Program-made: the position numbers and the translations under genes
Origin: Camarhynchus parvulus
Lineage: Eukaryota; Chordata; Aves; Passeriformes; Thraupidae
NCBI RefSeq assembly: GCF_901933205.1
Contig: NC_044597.1
Coordinates: 62,001-126,000 of the forward strand
Reading direction: 5' to 3'
Length of the DNA stretch: 64,000 nucleotides
Shown here: piece by piece, positions 1 to 52,371 of the stretch
How the letters are laid out: each line of letters opens with the position of its first letter
How positions within the stretch are numbered: the first letter of the stretch is position 1
The notes under the pieces: model-generated
Told to the model about the DNA's origin: nothing
Databases searched by the model: none
Seen by the model: the letters and a program-made list of their open reading frames with translations, nothing else

Positions 1-1379
1 AGTTTCCCTGAGAAGGTATGTGGGTGCCCACATAACGCTGCACAGATGGGTGAACTGAAGGAGATATTCCAGCAGGGAGCCCCAAACCCCCAGCCAAGAG
101 CTCTGCTCCACCTTTCTGGCTATCCTGGAGGTGAGGGTTTGGCACAAACCTCTCAAAGAAGCAAGAGCTCCCCAGGGGAATCAATGCTTGTCTGCTGGGC
201 TGGCCCCCACTGAAAGCGTCCTTGTGAACAAGGAACTCTTGGGACTATTCCATCCTGATCCCAAACTCCCAGTAAGGTTCCTCTCTGAGCTGCAATCCAA
301 GCTGGTGCTGGGGGATCCTGGATGTGGCACCTCCATTGGTGCCATCCTCTGCCCCCTTCATCCACCAGGTCTGAAACAGGGCTGATGCAGGGCAGGAGCA
401 GCTGTAAGTGGAGATGGGGAGGAGAAAGAGCTGAGGGTGCTCAGCACTAGCAAGGCATGAGTGACATGGCCCTGCGGGCTGGCGGCCGCTGAAAGCCGCC
501 TTGTTCCTCGCCCAGGCCCAGCATGGGGTCGGCTGCCACCGCTCCCGCCCCACGGCCAGGATAGAGGTGCCTCTGTCCTCAGAACTGCCAGACTTGGATC
601 CCACTGACATTTTTTGGGATGAAACAGCCAGAATCAGCCTGTAAAGGTAGAAAAACCTTGCTGAAATGAAATAACCCCCTAAAAGCCCACAGAAGGAGGA
701 ATTCACAGCCCTCAAGTAAATTATGGGGAGGTCTAACAGGAATTCAGCTGTGAAAAGTCCAGCTGAGATGTCTACAAACAGCAGAAACCCTGACCGCTCT
801 TCCAAGTGCCCCAGGGTACAGGGGTCTCTTTTCCCATTGCCTCCTACTTTCTCCATCTCCCAGCCAAGCAGTTTCTCCTCTGATGCCAGAACTGACCCCT
901 TACTTGGCACGGGATTGCTGCCCGCTGTCATCAAGTCCAGGTTTGCCCCTTGAGTGAGGCATCTCAGCCCCAGGCACTGTGAAACGGAGGGGAGAGGGGA
1001 AAGCCCGGGGGGCACAAGGGGAGATGGGAGAGGGGATCAGTGTGTTCCTATGCTGCCACTTTCAAATCTGCTTTGGATTTGCTAAATGTGCTCTGACAAA
1101 ACAGGCCAAGGGATTACAGTTATTCTCAGGCAAAAGTAGCCAATTTTGCTTTCTTTTCAAATCTTAAAATTTTCTGAATAGAGCCAAAATAATTCAAGGA
1201 AGTCCCAAAAGCAGTTCTTTAGTTCTAGGCTAGATTGTCTTGGGATGAAAAGGGTCTCAAACGGCAATTTCAGGGGCCATGAAGAGGAGCCTCCAATGTC
1301 TGGCTCATAGTGCCTTCAGAAGGTTAAAAAAAGATAAAATACAACCCGTTGACTTTATTGTGAAGACTTACTAGAAGAA
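1..1379. other. Non-coding flank, probably MRC2 intron 1
   Basis: I see no exon here on either strand. The open frames lack splice context and recognisable domains. If the exon at 2086-2200 is the first exon of MRC2, this stretch is the start of its long first intron. A short run of A residues at 1380-1389 borders the CpG island. Confidence 0.5.
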
Positions 1380-2085
1380 AAAAAAAAAAGTTTGCAAATA
1401 CACACTCGGGCCCCGATCCGATCAAAAAAAGATTTTGTGAAAATCTTTTTCATAAGATTAACACGTCGGGAGAGGGGAGTGGGTCAGGATGGGAGAGGGC
1501 GGCAAGCTCCAACAAACCCCTTCGGCCCCTTCCCGACCTCCCGCTCCGCGAACTGCCCTCCCCGGAGAGACAAAGGGCCGGAGAGGGGCTGCGGAGTGCA
1601 GCGGGCTGGGGCCGCCCTAGGCCCAGGAGCCCCCCTGGCCCCCCTCGCGGCCGCGAAAGCGTTTCCGCCGGCCTCGGCCGGCGCTGCGTGGCCGCTCGGC
1701 GCGGGGAGTTAAACTCAAGAGTGATAAAAGGAAGTGAAAACGCGGCGGAACGGGGAGACACGGTGCGACCAAACTGCAGAAAACAAAACGCGGCGGAAAG
1801 CACCACGACCGGAGAGGGATGGAGTAAAACAAACCGTAGTAAAAGCAAATAAAACATTCCACAAGGAAATAAGCCACAGCGATGTGATCCGCGTTAGAGC
1901 GAGGCGGCCCTCCCCGCCCTGCGCGCCGCCGCCGGGGTCCCGCCACCCACTCCCCGGGGGAGCCCGGCCGGGGGGGCGTCCCCCAGCCCTGGTCTGGCTC
2001 CTCGACGTGGTTTGGCTCCTCGCCCCCCCTTTTCCCCCCGATAAGAAAACTCGGGAAAGTGGAGGGAGGGAGAGCGCGGTCCCAC

Positions 2086-2200
2086 CTGGGTGCGCAGCGC
2101 CGAGCACCAGCTGGAGCCCGAGGAGGCAGCAGAGGGGGCCGCGGAGGGGGGGGCACAGCGAGGAGCAGACGGACCGCGGTCCCGCTGAGCCGCGCCCCAT
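2086..2200 (-). CDS. MRC2: Probable MRC2 exon 1 (signal peptide), partial gene
   Basis: Reading the minus strand, an ATG at 2198-2200 in a G-rich start context opens 38 codons plus one base. It ends at a good donor, CCCAG|GTGGG (donor GT at 2085-2084). The peptide has an arginine-containing N-terminus followed by a leucine/cysteine-rich hydrophobic core at about residues 22-36 (PLCCLLGLQLVLGAAH), a typical secretory signal. In human, MRC2 (Endo180, a collagen-binding endocytic receptor of the mannose-receptor family) lies downstream of TLK2 in the same orientation and starts with a signal-peptide exon followed by a long intron. The position here, 9.9 kb beyond the TLK2 stop and on the same strand, fits that. 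No lectin or fibronectin-II exon lies in the window, so the identity rests on synteny and exon form. Other secreted or membrane proteins remain possible. Confidence 0.55.
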
Positions 2201-2275
2201 CCCCGGCGCTGCCCGCTCCGCTCTGCTCGGGCCCCTCCTGCCGCTCCTGCCGAGCCGGGAACGCGGACAGGGAGC

Positions 2276-2346
2276 GGGGTGAGGGGAGGGGGAGAAGGAG
2301 GAGGAGGAGGAGGGACGCGAGCGGGAAAGGGAGGGAAGGGGGGGAG
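2276..2346. repeat. Purine-rich (GGA/GAG) tract beside the start exon
   Basis: About 70 bases are almost pure G and A on the plus strand, including a GAG/GGA run. It lies just upstream of the putative MRC2 ATG, so the transcript or promoter strand would be pyrimidine-rich. Such tracts can form triplex or G-quadruplex structures and are often variable in length. Confidence 0.7.
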
Positions 2347-2800
2347 ATGTTACAAAATAAAATAAGAAAAAAAAAAAAAGAAGCGTGCTCGCCGGGCTCA
2401 GACACTGCGTCAGCAGACCGGGGTCCGGCCCAGCGGCGGCGAGAGAGTGGGGCGCGGCCCGAGCCCGGGGGGGCTCCGCCCGCTGCAGCGCATCGCTGGG
2501 GCGGGGGGTGCGGGAATGAAGCGGGGGGTAGTGGCAGAAATGAAGCCCAGCCTGGCCAGGGCATCCCTGCAGACGCTCGGGGATGGCTGGCTTCCGCAGC
2601 AGAGTACCCACGCAGCCCTCTCCACACCCCGGGTGGCCGCAATGCCTCGGTACGGGGCGGAGGGTGTGGGCGAGATGCCCGCGGTGGCGCCGCTCCCGCG
2701 TCGGGTGCCGCTGCGGGTCGTCAACGTGGGACCCCACTTCGCCGGGGAGAGGAGCCAAGGGCTGCCTTGAACTCCCACCACACATCGTTGCTTGCACCTC

Positions 2801-4547
2801 TGGGTGCCAGGCAGAGTTATCTCATTCCAAGCACAGCCAGCCCAGCTGGATCTTCCTCCATCCATCCCTGTGGTACAGAGCTAGGCAGCTCCCAGTTCAG
2901 CTGTGGACGCTGAAGTTGGACACGGCTCACTACACCTTCCACCACAAGTCCAATCCCTCCAGCCATGGGGTGCTGGTGCAGCTCTCCAACTTCTGGTGTT
3001 TTGCTTCAGGCATGAGACAAAGAACATCTACAATATCCAATGTAGGCTCCACATCCAGAGCTGAACATAAAAGGCTTTAAAAAACTTTAAAAGAACTTTT
3101 AAACTTTTATTTTCACACCTCCACTCCAGCAGGGCTGCCCATGGCCACAAAAGCCACTCAAAGAAGGCAGTATACATGGAAAACACTGGAAGCAGGCATA
3201 TTCCTAGCTTTTTACATCCATTTGGCGCATTTGGGTGATGCTCAAGGTGCCCATTCTTGTGGGAGCATCCATAAGGGTGTAGAAGCCCACCTCCTCAAAC
3301 TCTCCTGGGATTTGAGCAGTGCAGGGAGTCAGTCAGTCCTTGAAACACAGACTCTGCCATACAGATTGAGGGGAGATGATGCTTTTGAGGAGACCAAGGT
3401 GATGGCAGAGCTCCCTTGAGCAGGAAGCAGGATCTGGCCCCAAGATGGCACAAACCCCTGAGAGGGTGAGGAATGGGCGTGAGCCAGCCATATTTTGGCT
3501 ATTCTTCAGAAAATAAAGCAATCTGTTGTTTCCCAGTGAGGCAGGAAGGACCTCCAAGCTGGTGCCAGGATGGGCTTTGAGGATGCAAACCCTCTGGGGG
3601 AGCTTATTAAGCACATCAGTGTCTGGACTGTTGGTTTTTCTAAAGCAGGGATTATTTTTTAATTGCAACAGCACTGAGAGAAAGGCCTTGCTGGCCTCCA
3701 TGGCTGCCACAGGAAACAAGCATGACAGCCCAGAGGAGAGGAAGGAATCAGCCAGATCCTCTCTCCTATCCCAAAAAATTGGAGACCGCTCCAAGGGGGT
3801 GCCACCCACTGAGACACCAGTGGCTGGACATGATGGGGCTGTAAAGTCCCCATGAGTGGGACCCTCCACACATCCTGGACGAACCTGACATCCCTTTCAA
3901 GGGGTTGAACTCATCAAGGAAGTTGAACTAATCTGAAAGAAGGAACATAGCAGAGTCAAAAGGTTTTGGATCCCATGGAACATTGCTGCTTCCTGGCCTG
4001 GTTCATCCTGTGTCTTGGAGGCCCCTATGCTGCATGTGATTAGCAGATAATTACCACTTCTTAATTAATTTCTTCAACACAGGCCAACAGCTCCTTACTT
4101 ACTCTCCCTAATCCGGTTTAGTACCAGTTGAGTCGCTACTCAACAGAATGGATCAGGTGGAAATGTGTTTTCCCCTTGGGATGTTTCCAGGCTGTCTGAC
4201 CCCTCTGGCCCTAATGAGTTGCTGCCAGGCAAGGACAAGGGGATATGGCTGAGTGCAAGGGATGGCCAACTGCGCCTCTGGCCACAATCTCAGGAGAGCT
4301 CCTTGCATCAGAAGATTGATTTGGAGCAATGGGCTTATCCCAGGATTACCCAGAACTTGAGATACTCAGTTTCAGTAGCTCGTTCCCACAGTTGAAGCAT
4401 CTGTATCTTGTCATTTAATTGGAAAAATAAACTCTGGGTTTTGGCCAAAGCAATATCCCATGTAGGGAGTGGTCACAGTGGCAGGACTGCAGTAGGATGG
4501 GTGAAACAGCACTGGCTAGAGTGAAAGTCATCCTGCAGAAGGTTTGA
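2801..4547. other. Intergenic DNA upstream of the putative MRC2 promoter
   Basis: No exon, RNA gene or recognisable repeat was seen. GC content falls back to background after about 2800. The open frames here (for example near 3333-3869) lack domain content and splice structure. Confidence 0.5.
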
Positions 4548-4552
4548 AAAAC

Positions 4553-5234
4553 TGTCTTGGTTTGGAAAGACAGGAGTCTGCTAAGGAAGGCAGGAGCCTC
4601 CCCTGAAATGAAGAATGTAAACCCTCCCCACCCCTCTGAATTGCTATAAATTTTAAATTAAGGGGCTCTCAGGCAAAAATATGGGAGCAGGAAATAACAG
4701 TTCTTTAATAGGGAAGGGAAAAAAAATTAAAGGATGAAATAAAACAATGCAGTCCACTAGAACAACACTGACAGAGTCAGAACCCAACCTGACACTCTGT
4801 GGGTCAGGGTGTTGGTGACAGTCCAATTGGAAATGTGGCTGCAGCCCTCCTGCAGTGTCAGGGGTGGTTCTGTTGGAGCAAGGGGGATCAGTAGAGAAGG
4901 ATGTATTCTTCCTCTGAAGATCCAGTGGAAGAGACAGCTGCTGTTCCTCTGGGGAATCCCATGGAGAAAAGCCCTGCTGGTGTTCCAGAATCTCAGATTA
5001 TGTCTGGGTAGGAATGCTTGGATCCTCCCTCTGGGCGGAGCATCTCACAATGGGATGTTATAGTTCTTATCAGTCATGCACTGACATTCAATAGTCTGTT
5101 ATCAGCAGAGGTCCCCTCCCAAGGGAGGTGTGAATGTGATCACTCAAAGAGAGAGATAAGGCAAACTGCCCACTTGACAAGGTAATCTGCCATACAGATG
5201 GTAATGGAAAACATCTTGCATGCAATCTTCAACA
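4553..5234 (+). mobile_element. Solo LTR, ERVL-like, with 5-bp target duplication
   Basis: The 682-bp segment starts TGTCTTGG and ends TTCAACA, so it has the TG...CA termini of an LTR. It is flanked by the same five bases, AAAAC, at 4548-4552 and 5235-5239. A 5-bp duplication is typical of class III (ERVL) elements. The opening bases resemble a family I associate with songbird genomes; that family assignment is from memory and was not searched. No internal retroviral sequence is attached, so this is a solo LTR left by recombination between two LTRs. The strand is assigned from TG to CA and from the AATAAA at 4738-4743, and is provisional. Confidence 0.8.
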
Positions 5235-5239
5235 AAAAC

Positions 5240-8200
5240 ATTTCTGGAAATAGATCCAAGCCACTTGCCCGCCTTTGGCTAGAGGTCTGACCAGGTCAGG
5301 AGCACTTGGGAAAAAGCAGGTCAGTCAGGATGCTCAGCAAGTTGCAAAATATGTCACCAACGTGGAGTGGGACCCAACCATAATGGTGGGGGAGAAACCT
5401 CAGATTTTGAGCTGAGGTGCTCAGTGGCAGTGAGGCACCCCATGACCAGCTAAGTTTGAGGTTGTCATGGGGCACATTTGGTGTTTGCTTATGTGAGAGG
5501 CATTAGAGGAAATTATTTGGGGACCTGTGGACAGCATCTGTAGCCTTCAGAATTTTCCGAAGGAAGGTCTGGCCACCTATGAGGGCTGGCAGGTTCTAAG
5601 GGTCTATTTATTGTATGACCAGGGAGGCAGCGTGTCCTGCTCTGTTACACTCCTCCAAGGGTGTTCCCCCCAGCCCATGGCTCTCTGCAGGACTGAGGGC
5701 TCCAGGAGAGCAAAGCCCTGCATGTGGACAGCCGCTGTTGGGAAACTCTGGTGTCAGGGGCTTTGCTTTTTTGGGAATCAGCAGCACCTGCCAGGTTCTG
5801 ACAAGAGCTCAGCACTGCCTTGGCCTCATTCTGGCCCTAAAATAGGACTGGTTGGGCCAAGATCAACACCCACCTGGCAGGCACTGTGCACTGAGGTCAC
5901 TGCTTGGGGAAGAGGCCGTCTTGGCGTCTGCTGGCTCCTTCTCCCTTATGCCAGGAGCAGCAGCAGCAGCAGGGAATGGCCACGTCGCTCTCTCTTTTGG
6001 AGACAGGCAGGAACAGCCAGTCCAGCTCTCTCTCCAAGCCCCAGGCTTTGCACAGCAGGCAGTAAGGATGATTGGTATCCTCTCACTGGGATGTGAGGTT
6101 TGGTGGGGAATCCCATGGGGGTACAGCAAGGGACTCATCCCCAAGCTTTGCATTTGCACCCTTCCCTTTGGGGAGAAGCCTGAGGACACCATGGAGGGGC
6201 TCAGCTCCTGCACAGACCCGGGCACGTTGGTTGTCATCAGGGCCTCATAGTGATGCTCCTGAGGGTTTGGTTTTCTCATTATGGTTCAACATTGCAACAG
6301 CAGTTCTCGGCGCTGGTGGCTGAGGCTCCATTCCAAAGCAGGGAGTGTCGGAAGGCATCTCCTGTTTGCATCCCATGCTCCTCCCAATGTTTGGGATCAG
6401 CCCCCTCAACACTCAGCTATGAGTAGAGGGATCCTGGCCAAAATGAAGGGCCCTTTCCCTGCCTCCGGCCCAACCGTCCCTTTGGCTCTTGCAAGGAGCA
6501 GATAGAGCTTTGCCAGGTTCCCTTAACATGCTCGGTCAGCCTCATTCCCCCGACCTCCTTCCCTAATTTGCTGTCTCCCAGCACTGCAAAAGGGGTCCCT
6601 TTGTGGGTGCCCCACACAGCAGCTCTCAGAGCTCTTTGCTGCTCTGTCTTCTGCAGCCCTGAAAAGTCAGACAAGTTCAAGCTGCAAATAATTTATTAAA
6701 ACCAGATGTGCTCACTTGGAGCTGCCATGAGGAATTTCAGGGCGCTCCAGCCTTGTGAAGACCAGCACTGAGATCCTGGCCTTCCCCTGCGGGGGTGAGA
6801 CAAGGTTGGGGGCTGCCCAAAGAGAAGTGCTGCCTTCTGAGCCTGTTGCCTCTCCTTCCTGCCTGGCCTCCCCTGAAGGGCTCCTGGAAAGGGGCAGAGA
6901 GAGAATTCCAGCCATTTACAAGAAATTTTCCTTTTAGAAAAACACTTGCTCTGCATGACTCAAGAGCAAATTGGCAGAACTGGCCTGCAGAATGGGGAGG
7001 GAAAGTAGCTGGAAAGTAGTGGAGGACAGTACATCCTGAACAGCATCTTCCTCCTGCCAGAAGTGGGTATAGGACCACAGAGCAGAGATCTTAATCCTGT
7101 TCCCTGGCCTGTTGCAGCAAGAGCAGCATGGTCCAGTTGGCCCCAAGTGCTTCATTTCCACCTCTGCCACTGCCTTACCTCATAGCCATGGGCACCTTCT
7201 CTTCCACTTCCATCCCTCACCAGTTCCTTTAGCCTAGAGGGGTTTTGGCATCAATCCCAGCCAGTCTCCTGGGTTTGAGTGTGAGTGCGTGGATTTTCAG
7301 GATTAGTGGGAGCTGGCATGAGCCAATGCTGAACAAAGCAGGTTTGGAGTCCTGATCCTGATGTGGAGCTGAGCCAAGAGCAAGGCGGTTGCCGACAGGG
7401 TAGCGCGTGCTCGTGGTTCTTACGCAGCCGGAGCTTTCAGTCGGGAGAGGACAGGGCTGAGCAGAGCTCTGGATTTTTTTCTTCCCCTGAATGCAAAGCT
7501 GAGCCCATCACCTTGTAACTTTGCTGCTGGTGTTCCCCAGGGCAGCCCAGGGGGGAATGGGAGATCTGGCCTGAACGTGAGGCTAAATTTCCCTGTCTTC
7601 ATCTTGCTGCTGCTCACAGCATCCCTGCATTTTTATCTTAATTCCTGTATTTTTATCTCCATCCCAGTATTTTAACTCCATTTGGACCATGGCACTGCTC
7701 TGCACCGTCCCTGCTGCCCAAGCAGGGAGGATGGGAAAGCAGCTCCTGGCCAGGGCAGCCTGGGGGCTGGTGAGGCTCATCCTACACTAGCGGGGCAGAT
7801 GGTGGATAACCTCTATTTTCAGGCTTTCCTGAATCAGCTCAAAGCACTTCAGCCACCCCGTCACTGAATGTGTTTGGAAATGAGTAGCAACGGAGTGAGT
7901 GAAACACAAGCTGCAGCTGAAGGTGGAGGAAGAAAAAGACTACAGCAACCCATCCCAGGAGGAGATCCAGGCTGGCAGCACAGAGGAGCAGGGAAGAGCA
8001 CACAGAGCTGGTGGTAGCATGCAGTTCCTCACCACGACCACCTGCCAGCAGCTTCTCCTGGCCTTCACACCCCCATGCAGCTAAAGCATGGAATGGGTGT
8101 GTGTCTCAGGCCCACTCTCAGAACAGACAATAGTGTCCTTGTGGCCAAGAGCCTGCTCCCGGGTGCGAATGTAGCGAGGGGAGACTGAGCTGCTCTGCGT

Positions 8201-11200
8201 TTGCTTGGCCTTTTGCCCCCACCCAGGGTGATGGCCAGGGGGCACCCAGCTGCCCCTGAGGGCAGCACTGGGGCCAGGGAGAAGCAGAGACCACAGGGAG
8301 AGCCATGTGCAGCCGTGGAACATCAGTCTTGGTGCAAAGATGCATCAGCATGTGGTAGCAAAGCTTAGGTCCAGGCTCACTGGGTGTCAGGGTTGTGCCT
8401 AATTATGCTCCCACACACTCCAGTCTCCTGTTCTCCTCCAAGCTGTGAGTAGGAAGGTTTAGTTTAAGGCTGCTTGAGCCAAGCTTGCGTAGCACCCATA
8501 AAACAGCATCCTCCAGCAGCAGATCCCAGGCAGACAGCGGCAGCGGTTGCAAAGCTCACACTGTGGGTTTGCCAGGTCACAAAATAAACTGGGACTGGCC
8601 CATTTCGTAGAGGGAAGCTCATTTATAGCATGACTCCCAAATGCAAATGTAGGAGGCAAAGCATCCAGCAAGGCAGCCCCTTGGTGAATCTTGATCCTGA
8701 GGGTGTCAAGGTGTGTCCCTGCACGTGTGGGCACGTGCCTACCCACTGCAGGACAATGATGATGCTGCTGATGCTACTGAAGCACCATTGCTGCCTCTCC
8801 TGCCCCAAATTTGTCACATCATCTGAACTGGAACAGGGTGCTGGAAATGATCCATTGCCGCAGCAGGGAGGGAGCCGAGCTCGCTCAGTGTTTGGTTTCA
8901 CTTGCACTCACTGAGTTTTACTTCAGGCACACTGAAGGTCAGGTCAGGTTTGCAGAGTAACCTGGAGCCTGGTAGACTGTTCATCTGAGGAAGCAGCCCT
9001 GGCTCCTGGGGGATGCCTGGGGACAGTCAGCACATGCCTGTGGAGGAGCAACAGAGTGAGTTGGGCCCCAGCACTCCCCACTCCAGATACAAACAGACTT
9101 AACATCTTCAGCTGCCATCCTTTTAAATTTTCTGTTGTGTATTTTTGTAAAGCTGACAAAGCCCAGCCCCAAGAAATTAAAGGAGCTGAGTTTCATCACT
9201 GCTCAGGGTGGTTATTGTGGGTGACTGAGAGGGGAGACTTGGGTGTCCATGGACTGGGGAGTGGATGGGGGGTTGTGACCCACAGATTATCATAAAGAGA
9301 AAAGGTGGTTTTTTTGTGTCCTCGACCTATATGGCTTCTAAAGGGCAGGTGCTATTCTACAGGAAATGAGGGACAAATCCACCTCAGCTTTCTAATTTAT
9401 GTTCCAGGACAAGATCAATATCAGTAATTAAGTGACTTGGTAATTTTCAGCAATTCCCCCTCTGATGTAGAGATCTCACTGCTCTGAGCTATGGAATACA
9501 CCCTTGCTCCATCTTTCCTCATCCTGTCTTGTGTCATCTCTGTGCAGCCACTGCAAGAGAGCTCATGCCAATGCCAAGAGCAGAAAAACAGTAAAAGCCA
9601 AGCAAATCAGTTTCTTAAAACTTATTTTAATATCCATATCTCATCTGTTGGGTAGAGCCAAAACAGTCTGGCCTGTTTTAAGTTACAAATTCTTCATACA
9701 CTTTAAGTAAATGAACAGTGTGGCAATAGGGTCTGTTATTGGAAGTGAAACCCATCTTAACAAGGGAAGTGTTGCAGCCAGAATTCTACCAGGGTTCTTC
9801 CCTGCTATCAGCCCCAAAAAAAGCCGTCACTGTCCCCTGGCCCTGAATGGGTGTCGCACAGCAGGAATAAATGCTTTTGACACAAAACTAATCACACCCA
9901 CAGAGATGCACACACTGGATGGCCAAGAAACAATGGGACCAGGATAGAAAAAAACCCTTTTAGAATTCTCCCCGATGTGGACAGATACCAAATCACCAGT
10001 TTTGGCAAATGGGATGAAGCACCAACCCTGATTTCTCCTAACAGAGGCTTAATAAACATTTTGAAGCTCCTTGCTGGACAATTAACTTCTGGCTTAGAGC
10101 AGCAGGCATGGAAAGGGCTAAGAGAGGATGGCTGAGGATTTAAAGATGCAGTATTTTTGTTCTTTGTATAAGACACTACAGCAGTTTAGACACCACCCTA
10201 AATGCAGCTGCAAGGGAGTAAATCCAATTAAAAGCCAAAGAGTCACTACAAAAATAGTAAGAAAAATCAAAGCAGCAGAGTTCTCCACTTCCCTGGCCTG
10301 TTGCTTAACTCCAACAGACTGCTCCATTTCTCAGTTAACAAGTTCCTGATCAGGTTTAAGCACAGTATTTGCAGATGACGGCTTACAATAAGGTGGACAA
10401 GTGGCAGTTCTGAGTGCATGATGGAGAACAGCACTTGCCAGGAGATGCCAGTGGGGTAACAGAACCACCCAAACAGCCCACAGGCTGCCACAGCTGTGGG
10501 TACAATCCTGGAGCTGTCCCACAACGGATCCCCCAGCCCACAGTGGTCCAGGGACTGGGTTGGGAAGAGCGCAAAGGGTGGTTTGTTTTTTAACCAGAAT
10601 CCTGAATTGCAGTAGTGCAGGGCTCGTCTCCCCCCGGGACAAACCCTGCTCCTCGACACTGCATCTTTAAATATTTCTGGCTAAGAACTCCAGCCACATG
10701 TTAGGAGCACTCCAACCTATCTGCCACATGTTCAATTGCTGCGCTTTTTGTGTTTTCAGTTTTCCTTCTGTGTGGGAGGGAAAAGGAAGCAGAGGGGGAG
10801 GCTCCCACTACACAGCAGGCAGATGCAGCTGAAGGTACAAGACTCCTCCACGCAGATTACAGGAGGGAGACAATAATTAGGGTGTTTGCTCCTGTCAAGA
10901 ACATTATCTCATTCCCTGCCATCTGAAATCGGATGCAGTGATGGCAGCAAGTTTCATGAGTCAGCAAGTTTGAAAACTGTTGAGGGAGATAGGAAGCTTT
11001 GCTGCCAAGTCACCCAACAGAGAGGAGCAGACAAGGCTTCAGCTTCAGAACACTCTAACATGAACAAGATCAATAGCGAGCTGTGTGGGCACAGATCACA
11101 CCTGTGACACCTGAGCCGTGCTTCAATCCCCACTTGCTCTCTGCCTGCCAGCCAAGATCAGGCTCACAAGTGTGAAAAGCAATATGAGCATGATGGGCTG

Positions 11201-11625
11201 GGTCTGCAAAAACAGCAGCACTTCAAAACATTAAAACAGTGCAACCGTTGGGAGAGTGATGAAGCAGCAGCTGAGACCTTGTGGCAGCCTGAGCTATGAT
11301 CCACTCTGATCACAGAGTGACGCAGGCCTGTCCTCCCAGGGCTTCATCACCCTCCTGAGAAGGTGAATCATTCCTAAGAGGCCGTTCCAAAGGAGCAGAA
11401 AGCTGCACCAGCTGCAGAATTGACACTGCCACATACCTGCTAATACGGGTTTCACTAAGACCAGAAAACTGTTTCCTTCCAAAAAATTGTTATTTTAAAA
11501 AAATTGAAATTAATTAGGGGTAAAACACTAACTCTAATGCCATGAACAGGCAGGATCAACTTTTTTCCCCTCCAAAGGGCAAAGAGTCATATACCATCCC
11601 CAGCTGAACCTTGGTGCTTCGAGCT
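5240..11625. other. Intergenic DNA between the TLK2 3' end and the solo LTR
   Basis: I found no exon of any recognisable gene here. Open frames are short or without domain content. A small CpG-dense patch at 7380-7445 stands out from its surroundings, and a T-rich patch lies at about 9308-9315. No tRNA, rRNA or snRNA was recognised. Confidence 0.5.
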
Positions 11626-11629
11626 TTTC

Positions 11630-12084
11630 AAGGAGATGTTACCTAAACTTTATTAAAAGAAAAAGAACAATGTTTAAATATCAACACTGGACTAGCCCAG
11701 TCTTTTTTCCAAAGTCCACATTCTTCATATGAAGCACACACGGCGTCCTGGATTCCCCAAGGCTGCATGTTCAGAAGTTCACAGTACATGGAACCATGTC
11801 TTTTTTTTTTTTTTCTTGACTTTCCCCTCCTTGCTCAGAGCAGCCACCCTTTTGTGGTCACTGACTGGATAAACCTCAAGCCATCTCCTATCCACATGGC
11901 TCGGCCTAGATGCTGAAGGCTTTCTTGATGCGAGTTGATGTCATGCTCTATGGATGGAAAAAAGCAAGAGAAAAAAGCACCTGGTACAGGTTTCTTGAGA
12001 CCCTTGTGGATTCCTCTGTTCCAAAGGTGTTTCTGAAAGTCTTTTTGCCGGTTTCTCAATCAGTTTTTGGCCTATTATTCTGTC
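11630..12084 (-). other. TLK2: TLK2 3' untranslated region (approximate)
   Basis: This is the stretch from the TGA at 12085-12087 to just past the AATAAA at 11649-11654. It includes a T-run at 11800-11814 on the plus strand (A-run in the transcript). The end is inferred from the poly(A) signal only. Confidence 0.55.
11649..11654 (-). terminator. TLK2: TLK2 poly(A) signal AATAAA
   Basis: TTTATT on the plus strand reads AATAAA on the minus strand, 431 bases past the TLK2 stop codon. This is the first canonical signal I saw downstream of the stop. Cleavage would be expected about 10-30 bases further on, near 11620-11640. Use of other signals further downstream is not excluded. Confidence 0.6.

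Positions 12085-52371
<40,287 letters not shown>

Larger units (their letters stand above)
1440..2800. promoter_or_regulatory. CpG-island promoter of the leftmost gene (probably MRC2)
   Basis: The region is very GC-rich with dense CpG dinucleotides, unlike the CpG-poor DNA on both sides. It contains the putative first coding exon at 2086-2200 (minus strand). Upstream of that ATG are a purine tract (2276-2346) and a short A-rich run (2355-2382). The many long open frames on both strands are an expected by-product of GC-rich, stop-poor sequence. The transcription start cannot be placed from sequence alone. Confidence 0.75.

Noticed and set aside
245..1015. 256-codon minus-strand open frame at the left edge
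   Set aside because: No domain, no splice structure, and not like any MRC2 exon. Probably chance in intronic sequence.
1617..2913. Several overlapping open frames of 150-360 codons on both strands
   Set aside because: They arise from GC-rich, stop-poor island sequence. They are proline/arginine/serine-rich with no domains, and they overlap each other in several frames. Only the short signal-peptide exon has splice and family logic.
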